Assembly: GCA_017538465.1 (NCBI GenBank)
Contig: JAFYIW010000036.1
Coordinates: forward strand, 1 to 12,327
Source: Victivallales bacterium
GTDB lineage: Bacteria > Verrucomicrobiota > Lentisphaeria > Oligosphaerales > Oligosphaeraceae
DNA length: 12,327 nt
Reading direction: 5' to 3'
How positions within the stretch are numbered: the first letter of the stretch is position 1; every line of letters starts with the position of its first letter. Under the pieces are notes generated by a model. That model saw only the letters and a list, made by a program, of their open reading frames with translations. It did no database searches and had not been told where the DNA came from. Positions 6,691-12,327 of the stretch are shown here, piece by piece. Position numbers and translations under genes: made by a program.

Positions 6691-8388
6691 ATGCTTTGTG
6701 AAAAATGCCATATCCGTCCTGCCTGCGTGCATATCCGGGCATACGGCCCCGACGGGCAGCAGGACCACAACCTCTGTCTGCAATGCGCCATCACGACGAT
6801 GCCCGACCAGGCCGACCTGTCGCGCTTCCTGCAAGTATTGGAGGAGAACAGCAAGGAAACCGGCGTCAAGTTGCCGGTTCCCCTGGAGGAGCTCAAACGT
6901 CTGGCCAAGCTTGGGGAGGCGAAGTCCTCGGAAAAGCGCTGTCCCACCTGTGGGATGGGCTTGTCGGACCTCCTCAGGCAACGGCGACTGGGCTGCCGAG
7001 AGTGCCTCAGCGCCTTCCGCGAGGATTTGCGAGATATTCTGCGGGAGCCGTTGGCTGAACAGCGCCGTCACAAGGCCTCCTGCAGTGGTCTTCCGCAGAC
7101 CTCCGGCGAGCCCTCGTATGCGCAGATTCGGCTGGCGGAGCTTCGGGAGGACCTCGCGCGCGCCGTGAAGGCGGAGCAATATGAGCGCGCCGCGCAGCTT
7201 CAGCAGCAAATCACGGCCTTCACTCAGGATCTCACGCAGGAATCCCCCCAGTCCCTGCTTCCGCTTGAGGACACCTACACGCAGCTCTGCGCGGAAGTGC
7301 GGGCGCTGCCGGAAAACTCCTCCGGCGCCGCCTCACTGGCACCCGTGTGGGCTCCCCGGCAAATGCTTCCGGACATGACGATTCGGCTCTCCGGCGTGGT
7401 CCGCTACAGCCGCAACCTGGCCGACTTCCCGTTGCCGCCCTATCCGGGCGCAACCATCCATGAGGCATCGGAGCCCGCCGACTTGCTGCTCAAATTCCTG
7501 AAAGCGGACCCGCTATTCGCGGACGCCACGCTCATCCAGCCGACCTCCGAGAACCGCGCGGAGTCCCTCCATCTGACGCACTGCGGACTGGCGCCGGCGT
7601 CCTTCCTGAACCGTCCCTATCCGGTCTATCTGCTGCTTTCCGCCAACCGCCGCGTCATCGCGCGCATCAACCACGAAGAGCATCTCCAGCTGGAAATCTG
7701 GGGCGAGAAGGGCGATCAGCTACGGGCCATCCAGGTCATCCAGGCCTTTGACGCACGGTTGCAGCGGCGCTTCCACCTGGCCACGGACGCGGAATTCGGC
7801 GCCGTCACCCACCGCGTCAGCAGCCTGGGCAGCGGCATCCAGATCGCCGAATTCCTGCACCTTCCGGCGCTCTGCATGGAAGACCGCCAGAACTCCCTGG
7901 CCAACGCCTGCCATGAGCTGCACCTGGCCATTCAGCCATTCTTCCCGCAGAAGGGTCCGCATCCCGCCAACATCATGGTGCTGCTAAACGAATTCGCGCT
8001 AGGCGACACGCTGAATCGGCGGTGTCGTCAAGTCACGCGGGCCGCCGCCATACTGGAGCGCCATGAGCGGGAGGCGCGATGCGCCTTGCAGAACAACGAG
8101 CCGCAGCGTCTTTCCCTCCTGGACCGGCTGGGACGCGCCGCAGGCACCATCAAAGGCGCCCGACTGGTCGAGGCGGACGAGGCGCGGCATCTGCTCTCCA
8201 TGCTCTGGCTGGGCCATGAACTCGGCGTCTTCCCCCAACTCAACTGGGCGGTGCTTTTCCGGGACTACGCGCGGCTGCCCCTGGGCGCCTGGAATGCCGG
8301 CGCCGGCGACGCCAAGACACGGCATCTCGCCAGCGTCACCGCGCGCATGCTCCGCCACGACTTCGGCCATGAGGAGGACATGGAATGA
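6691..8388 (+). CDS. McsA-McsB-like fusion; kinase half looks degenerate (pseudokinase)
   Basis: This 565-aa protein joins two proteins that are usually separate. Residues 1-178 resemble McsA, the activator of protein-arginine kinase. There are four CxxC zinc-ligand pairs (C3/C6, C29/C32, C84/C87, C102/C105), with CPTCGMGLSDLLRQRRLGC typical, and a UVR segment at 143-178. Residues 228-557 resemble McsB, a phosphagen-kinase-fold protein-arginine kinase that tags proteins for ClpCP. Recognisable are IRLSGVVRYSRNLADFP (231-247), RINHEEHLQLEIW (325-337), LGSGIQIAEFLHLPAL (379-394) and ARLVEADEARHLLSMLWLGHELGV. The active-site stretch usually TSCPTNVGTG reads THRVSSLGSG (373-382), so the catalytic Cys is gone. 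The first Arg of the SRIR motif is Val. The C-terminal RDxxRA is absent. Activity is therefore doubtful, and an adaptor or sensor role is possible. No SD is present; the stop overlaps the next ATG. Confidence 0.82.
   Translation: MLCEKCHIRPACVHIRAYGPDGQQDHNLCLQCAITTMPDQADLSRFLQVLEENSKETGVKLPVPLEELKRLAKLGEAKSSEKRCPTCGMGLSDLLRQRRLGCRECLSAFREDLRDILREPLAEQRRHKASCSGLPQTSGEPSYAQIRLAELREDLARAVKAEQYERAAQLQQQITAFTQDLTQESPQSLLPLEDTYTQLCAEVRALPENSSGAASLAPVWAPRQMLPDMTIRLSGVVRYSRNLADFPLPPYPGATIHEASEPADLLLKFLKADPLFADATLIQPTSENRAESLHLTHCGLAPASFLNRPYPVYLLLSANRRVIARINHEEHLQLEIWGEKGDQLRAIQVIQAFDARLQRRFHLATDAEFGAVTHRVSSLGSGIQIAEFLHLPALCMEDRQNSLANACHELHLAIQPFFPQKGPHPANIMVLLNEFALGDTLNRRCRQVTRAAAILERHEREARCALQNNEPQRLSLLDRLGRAAGTIKGARLVEADEARHLLSMLWLGHELGVFPQLNWAVLFRDYARLPLGAWNAGAGDAKTRHLASVTARMLRHDFGHEEDME
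8371..8377 (+). promoter_or_regulatory. Ribosome binding site of the ABC ATPase gene, inside mcsAB
   Basis: GAGGAGG lies 7 nt before the ATG at 8385, within the last codons of the McsAB fusion. A nearer ATG at 8380 is in the upstream frame (Met-Glu-stop), so 8385 is the start. The 4-nt ATGA overlap with a strong SD points to translational coupling. Confidence 0.8.
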
Positions 8389-9083
8389 CGGCTCCCGCAC
8401 TGCAACTCCAGCATCTGGCCAAGCGTTTCGGCAAGCGCACTGTCGTGGATGACATCTCGCTGGAAATCGACGGTCCGCAGGTCGTCTGCCTGCTGGGGCC
8501 CAACGGCGCCGGCAAAAGCACTCTGATGCGGCTTGTCGCGGGCTTCCTGCCCCCTGACGCCGGATCCATATCCATCGCGGGGCACCCGCTGGAGACGGCG
8601 GGACTGGCGGCCCGCGAGGCCCTGGGCTATCTTCCCGAAAACGCCCCCATCCACCCCGCCTTGCGCGTCAGCGAGACGCTGGACTTCGCCGCGGCCGTGC
8701 ACGGGCTCACCGGCAAAGCCGCCAAGGAGGCGATTGCGGAGGCGGTCCGGCAGTGTCAGCTGGAGCCGGTGCTGACGCGGATCGCCAGCCAGCTCTCCAA
8801 GGGCTATCGGCATCGCCTTGGCCTCGCCCAGGCAATGCTGCACCACCCCAAAGTGCTGATATTGGACGAGCCGACGGACGGGCTGGACCCCGCGCAGAAA
8901 AAGGGCACCCGCGCACTGCTCCGTCAACTTGGCGAGCATTCCACCGTGCTGGTCTCCACCCACCTGCTGGACGAAGTGCCGGAAATCGGCAGCCGGGTGC
9001 TGATGATGGCCAATGGACGCCTCGTCTATGACGGCAAACTCCCCGCCGACCTGGCCGCCACCTTCGCTCAAAAAACCTGCTGA
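8385..9083 (+). CDS. ABC transporter ATP-binding protein (GldA/NosF type)
   Basis: This 232-aa cytoplasmic ATPase should energise the permease encoded immediately downstream. Walker A is GPNGAGKST (38-46). The Q-loop region has YLPENAPIHPALRVSETL, the LPE form typical of the ABC-2 type, Gld/Nos-like subfamily. The signature is LSKGY (138-142) in place of LSGGQ, a common variant in this subfamily. Walker B is VLILDEP (157-163), and the H-loop is STHLLDE (191-197). The C-terminus stops soon after the nucleotide-binding core, shorter than the roughly 300-aa GldA proteins. Its ATG overlaps the mcsAB stop. The permease ATG follows 10 nt after its stop, so ATPase and permease are almost certainly one transporter. 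The substrate is unknown. Confidence 0.9.
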   Translation: MTAPALQLQHLAKRFGKRTVVDDISLEIDGPQVVCLLGPNGAGKSTLMRLVAGFLPPDAGSISIAGHPLETAGLAAREALGYLPENAPIHPALRVSETLDFAAAVHGLTGKAAKEAIAEAVRQCQLEPVLTRIASQLSKGYRHRLGLAQAMLHHPKVLILDEPTDGLDPAQKKGTRALLRQLGEHSTVLVSTHLLDEVPEIGSRVLMMANGRLVYDGKLPADLAATFAQKTC

Positions 9084-9093
9084 CCCATCGCCC

Positions 9094-11565
9094 ATGCGGA
9101 ATTTTCTTCCCATCTACCGCCGCGAACTCCGGGTGTCCTGGACCACGCCGCTGGCCGCCACCCTGCTGGTCATCTACCTATTGCTGACGGGCATCCTCAC
9201 GCTTACCCTGGGCGGCTTCATCGAGACCAACATCGCCAGCCTCGCCGCCCTTTTCGTCTGGCAGCCGTGGCTATTCCTTTTCCTCGGATCGGCGCTTGGC
9301 ATGGGGCAGTGGGCCAACGAATACCGCGACGGCACGGCCGAACTGCTGCTCTCCATGCCCGTCTCCCTGGAGACGCTGGTCCTGGCCAAATTCCTGGCGG
9401 GGCTGTGCGTCCTCCTGGTCGGGTTGCTGCTGACCACGCCCTTCGCCTTGGTCTGCGCCTGGCTGGGCAATCCCGACTGGGGGCCCGTCTTCACCGGCTA
9501 TTTCGGCTGCCTTTGCTGCGCGGCGCTGTTCCTCTCGCTGGGACAGGCAGCCAGCGTCTGCACCCGCACGCCCTTCGCCAGCGGACTGTGCGCCATCGCC
9601 GTCGGGCTGGCGTTGCTGCTGGCGGGCTTCCGTCCCTTCAACCTGATGATGATCAAATGGGGCTGTCCAAATGGACTCATCGAGACGGTCGCCTCCCTGA
9701 GCCTCATCCGCCACTTCGAGGAATTTCCCAGAGGAATCCTCTCCCTGCGGGCAGTCTATCTGTTTTTCGCCTGGACGACCTTCTTTCTCACCTTCGCCAT
9801 CCTGCGGCTGCGCCAACGGCATCTTGCCCGACGCCGGCGCCGCACTGCCGCAATCCTTCTGCTGTGGCTGGTTCTGGCCATCCTGCTTCCCGTCTTCGAG
9901 CGGCTTCCGGGGCGTCTGGACTGTACCGCGGACAAGTACTACACCCTGGATGAGGGGACCCGTTCCATTCTTGGTGACTTGAGCACGCCGGTCGTCATTG
10001 ACTTCTACTATTCGCGCACCTTCCCGGAACTTCCGGCGCCCATCCGCAACCATGCCAGCCGCGTCGAGGAACTTTTGAATGAACTGGTGCGCGCCAGCCA
10101 TGGCCGGCTTACTCTGCGCTGTCACAACCCGGAGGACGACGCATCGCAGCTGGCCGCCCAGGACTGCGGGCTTCAGCCGCAGATCGGCAGTCTTGGCGAC
10201 CTGTGGTTCCTGGGCGCGGTGTTCACGCCGGCAGAGGCCTCCCATCCGACTCTGGTCATTGCGGACTTTCCGCTGGACGAGGCGGACCTGCTGGAGTACG
10301 AGGTGACGCGTGCCATCGCCGCCACCCAGCGTTCGGCCAAACGTCGCCTGGGGCTCTACTCGACTTTGCCCGTATTGGAGCATGTCAACCCGCAGACCAA
10401 CCATCTGCTGCCGACGTGGTGGTGCATCGGGCAACTGGAGTCTCAGTTCACCATTGTCCCGTTTTCCCAGCTGGAGCAACTGCCGCCGGATCTGGATCTG
10501 CTGATGCTAATCCACCCCAAAGGCATCACTCCTGAACAGGAACAACGGATTGCCGAGTATCTGCGAAACGGCGGTGCGCTGATCGCGCTGCTGGATCCGC
10601 TCAGTCGTGCGGACGCGCAGCGGCAAGGGCGCTTTGCCGCCCCGCAGCCCTCCAACCTGCCTACCCTGCTGCAGGATTGGGGCATCACCTTCCACTCCAC
10701 CAAAGTCGTGGCGGACCGGACGCTGGCCACTCCGATGACCAACACGGTCCGAGGCATGGAGACTTTGCCGACCTTGCTTACCCTGCGCACGGAGCAGCTC
10801 AATCCGAAGTGTCCCCTCACGGCGCATCTCGGCAATCTGGCCATGTTCTGCGCGGGAAGCTTTGATTTCACGGAGCGCGAGGGCATTCGGGTCACCCCGC
10901 TGGCCACCACCACCACCGACTCGCGGCTGCTGGCCACCTACGAGGCGCAGCGCACCCCAGGAGACATCCTCCTGGATTTCCAGCCGGACGAGCATGCCTA
11001 TCCCGTCGCGCTGCTGGTCGAAGGGGAGCATGCCAAGGCCCTGCTGGTCGGCGACACGGATTTCCTGCACAACTCCCTGTGCATGGACAAGACCACCGAC
11101 CTTCAGGGAAACAGCAAGGAGAATCTCATCTCCGACAATGGCACGTTGCTGACCAATGCGGCGGAATATCTCTGCGCGGATGGCCGGCTCATGCGGCTGC
11201 GTTCCCGCGGACGGCAGACGCGCACCTTCCAGCGCCTCGAGGAGCTTGGCCACCAAGCGGAACGGCGCATCCAGCAACTCGACGCGGAGGCCTACCAGGC
11301 GGGCGAATCCCTGCGGCAGCAGTTCCGGCAAATTGCCGTGCAGGGAGCAATTGACGATCCTGAAATCCAGCGGCAACTGAACGCGCTGGAGGCCCAGGAG
11401 GCCAGGCGGCAGGAGGAACTGCGCGAACACCAGCGCCAGGAACTGCATCTGCTGCGCCATGAGCTTGACCGCATTGAACGGAAAGTCACCCTGCTCTGCG
11501 TTGGCCTCGCGCCCGCGCTGCTGACGCTTTTCGCCCTGCTGATGGCCTGGAAACGCCATGCGTGA
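9094..11565 (+). CDS. GldF-GldG-like fusion: ABC-2 permease plus periplasmic auxiliary domain
   Basis: This 823-aa membrane protein has two parts. Residues 1-272 are an ABC-2/GldF-type permease. Hydrophobic segments lie at about 21-43, 50-71, 95-123, 133-152, 164-182, 220-238 and 252-267, with the EYRDGTAELLLSMPVS motif (76-91) typical of the family. Residues 275-710 form a GldG/ABC_transp_aux domain facing the cell exterior, opening with LDCTADKYYTLDEGTRSIL. A Glu/Gln/Arg-rich coiled coil follows (about 715-795) and a final membrane segment is near 798-818 (LLCVGLAPALLTLFALLMAW). In gliding Bacteroidota GldF and GldG are separate; here they are one chain. I chose ATG 9094 because MRNFLPIYRRELRVSW matches GldF N-termini. 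The upstream in-frame ATG (9013) would overlap the ATPase and add an unrelated peptide. No clear SD is present. Confidence 0.85.
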   Translation: MRNFLPIYRRELRVSWTTPLAATLLVIYLLLTGILTLTLGGFIETNIASLAALFVWQPWLFLFLGSALGMGQWANEYRDGTAELLLSMPVSLETLVLAKFLAGLCVLLVGLLLTTPFALVCAWLGNPDWGPVFTGYFGCLCCAALFLSLGQAASVCTRTPFASGLCAIAVGLALLLAGFRPFNLMMIKWGCPNGLIETVASLSLIRHFEEFPRGILSLRAVYLFFAWTTFFLTFAILRLRQRHLARRRRRTAAILLLWLVLAILLPVFERLPGRLDCTADKYYTLDEGTRSILGDLSTPVVIDFYYSRTFPELPAPIRNHASRVEELLNELVRASHGRLTLRCHNPEDDASQLAAQDCGLQPQIGSLGDLWFLGAVFTPAEASHPTLVIADFPLDEADLLEYEVTRAIAATQRSAKRRLGLYSTLPVLEHVNPQTNHLLPTWWCIGQLESQFTIVPFSQLEQLPPDLDLLMLIHPKGITPEQEQRIAEYLRNGGALIALLDPLSRADAQRQGRFAAPQPSNLPTLLQDWGITFHSTKVVADRTLATPMTNTVRGMETLPTLLTLRTEQLNPKCPLTAHLGNLAMFCAGSFDFTEREGIRVTPLATTTTDSRLLATYEAQRTPGDILLDFQPDEHAYPVALLVEGEHAKALLVGDTDFLHNSLCMDKTTDLQGNSKENLISDNGTLLTNAAEYLCADGRLMRLRSRGRQTRTFQRLEELGHQAERRIQQLDAEAYQAGESLRQQFRQIAVQGAIDDPEIQRQLNALEAQEARRQEELREHQRQELHLLRHELDRIERKVTLLCVGLAPALLTLFALLMAWKRHA

Positions 11566-11609
11566 TTTCCGCCGAAACACGAAACCTGACTCCTGAATGC
11601 CAATTCCCA

Positions 11610-12032
11610 ATGATGCCATTTTCCCACCAAATCCGCGTGACCTACGGCGACACCGACCAGATGGGCGTCGTCTATCACGCCAACTACCTGAACTACTTTG
11701 AGATCAGCCGCACGGAGATGATGCGCTCGCAGGGGCTGACCTACCGCGCCCTGGAGGCGGCGGGAGTTCTCCTCCAGGTCGTCCACTGCGAGCTGGATTT
11801 TCATCATCCCGCCCACTACGACGACCTGCTGGAGGTCCGGTCGGTGGTGTCCCAGCTGGGCAAGGCCAGCCTAGTCATCTCCAGCGAGGTCCGGCGCGGA
11901 GAGGAGCGCCTGGTCACGGGGAAGGTGAAGCTCGCCGCCGTCTCCCGGCAGCAGGGACGGATCATCCCCCTGCCCCCGCAGCTCACGGATGCCATCCGGC
12001 AATTCTGCGCACCGACCAATTCTGGCGGCTAG
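11610..12032 (+). CDS. ybgC: YbgC-like hotdog-fold acyl-CoA thioesterase
   Basis: This cytoplasmic 4-hydroxybenzoyl-CoA thioesterase-type enzyme hydrolyses short- or medium-chain acyl-CoA or acyl-ACP. The active-site helix signature is YGDTDQMGVVYHANYLNYFE, about residues 11-30, with the catalytic Asp in DQMGVVYH. It continues with RTEMMR and a CELDFHHPAHYDDLLEVRS strand region, as in YbgC. From ATG 11610 it has 140 aa, normal for the family. A GTG at 11562, overlapping the previous stop as GTGA, would add 16 residues with no family resemblance. That overlap could still be the true coupled start, as neither start has an SD. It is the last gene of the cluster begun by mcsAB. YbgC often precedes tol-pal genes, which is relevant to the next, partial gene. 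The stop codon sits inside a 12-bp palindrome. Confidence 0.88.
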   Translation: MMPFSHQIRVTYGDTDQMGVVYHANYLNYFEISRTEMMRSQGLTYRALEAAGVLLQVVHCELDFHHPAHYDDLLEVRSVVSQLGKASLVISSEVRRGEERLVTGKVKLAAVSRQQGRIIPLPPQLTDAIRQFCAPTNSGG

Positions 12033-12036
12033 CCGC
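12025..12036. repeat. 12-bp perfect palindrome over the thioesterase stop codon
   Basis: GCGGCTAGCCGC is a perfect palindrome spanning the TAG stop (12030-12032). With no unpaired centre it cannot form a normal terminator stem-loop, and there is no T run right after it. It could be a protein site or chance. Confidence 0.35.
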
Positions 12037-12181
12037 TCCCCCCGAAGGCTTTTCCAGTGATTTCTGCATTTTTCGACGTTTTTTTTCATGTCTTGAGTGG
12101 TGAAAGCGCAAAAAGGCAATACATTGTCGGGTGATTCCATTTCGATTCCACTTCCCCACAAATCGAGGAGTATTTAGACTC
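12033..12181 (+). promoter_or_regulatory. AT-rich intergenic region with likely promoter of the last gene
   Basis: This is a 149-nt non-coding gap in otherwise dense GC-rich DNA. It contains a T8 tract at about 12080-12087, a possible -35 TTGAGT (12093-12098) without a good -10 at 17 nt (CAATAC is at 18 nt), and the direct repeat GATTCCA at 12133-12139 and 12144-12150, 11 nt apart. The SD GAGGAG is at 12165-12170. No convincing hairpin precedes the T8 tract, so I do not call a terminator. Confidence 0.4.
12165..12170 (+). promoter_or_regulatory. Ribosome binding site of the last gene
   Basis: GAGGAG lies 11 nt before ATG 12182. Spacing is slightly long, but it is the only purine-rich match and supports that start. 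Confidence 0.7.
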
Positions 12182-12327
12182 ATGAAGGAAAATCATAACA
12201 AGTTTTGGCGGCTCCTCACGAGTGTGCTTTGCCTGATGGTCTGGTGTGCCATGGTGTCCGTACATGCCCAGGAGGACAGGGAAGTCGTCTATGACGAGGA
12301 CAAAGAACAGGACGAGGCGGAAAATGA
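12182..12327 (+). CDS. N-terminus of an exported or membrane protein (3' truncated by window edge)
   Basis: Only 48 codons are visible. The start MKENHNKFWRLLTSVLCLMV is a textbook signal peptide: a short basic segment, then a hydrophobic core to about residue 27, with VHA-QE at 27-31 as a likely signal peptidase I site. The mature part begins with a strongly acidic run rich in Glu and Asp. It has its own SD and a 149-nt leader region, so it probably starts a new transcription unit. The position after a ybgC-like gene hints at a tol/exb-type operon, and signal-peptide-bearing ExbB/TolQ proteins are my best guess. Nothing in the visible residues proves that, so no function is assigned. Confidence 0.75.
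   Translation, partial: MKENHNKFWRLLTSVLCLMVWCAMVSVHAQEDREVVYDEDKEQDEAEN

Noticed and set aside
9013..9093. Upstream in-frame ATG as the start of the permease
   Set aside because: It would overlap the ATPase coding end by 71 nt and add a peptide with no resemblance to GldF N-termini. MRNFLPIYRREL at 9094 is the family-like start.
10507..11619. Minus-strand open frame (370 codons) opposite gldFG, and a similar one at 9271-10479
   Set aside because: Both are antisense shadows of a membrane protein with a coherent domain order; neither has an SD or family resemblance.
12080..12087. T8 tract after ybgC as an intrinsic terminator
   Set aside because: No stable GC-rich hairpin directly precedes it; the nearest pairings are weak CGAA/TTCG-type contacts, and the 12025-12036 palindrome is about 45 nt away with no loop.

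Overview
This GC-rich, gene-dense window probably comes from a member of the PVC superphylum, with Lentisphaerota or Verrucomicrobiota the best guess. That is an inference from gene content: large secreted DUF4091/GH123-type and GH42-like glycosidases, an McsA/McsB arginine-kinase-like gene, Gld-type ABC transporter genes, a short ThiC, and several genes without a Shine-Dalgarno (SD) sequence. No rRNA or other taxonomic marker is present to settle it.

Layout. Positions 1-3533 (+) hold two glycan-degradation genes: the C-terminal part of a GH42/beta-galactosidase-like enzyme cut by the window edge, then a complete secreted DUF4091/GH123-like glycoside hydrolase with a visible Asp-Glu pair. Convergent to these, 3565-6369 (-) is a thiamine operon in transcription order thiC-thiE-thiD. 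It is preceded by a clear TPP riboswitch whose platform is a perfect 8-bp hairpin over the thiC ribosome binding site. The thiE-thiD spacer holds a striking five-unit heptanucleotide array that runs into the TTG start codon of thiD.

From 6691 to 12032 (+) there is a tight gene cluster: a fused McsA-McsB-like protein, a Gld/NosF-type ABC ATPase (4-nt ATGA overlap), a fused GldF-GldG-like permease/auxiliary protein, and a YbgC-like hotdog acyl-CoA thioesterase. A good sigma70-like promoter lies at 6574-6602, at the 5' edge of the riboswitch of the divergent thi operon. After a 149-nt AT-rich gap, a secreted or membrane protein begins at 12182 and runs off the window.

The most unusual item is the McsAB fusion. 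The McsA zinc fingers and UVR segment are intact. The McsB half keeps the recognisable fold sequence but appears to have lost the catalytic CPTN segment, an ATP-binding arginine and the C-terminal RDxxRA pArg-sensor motif. It looks like a pseudokinase fused to its own activator and translationally coupled to a Gld-type ABC transporter. This reading rests on by-eye comparison with remembered family motifs.
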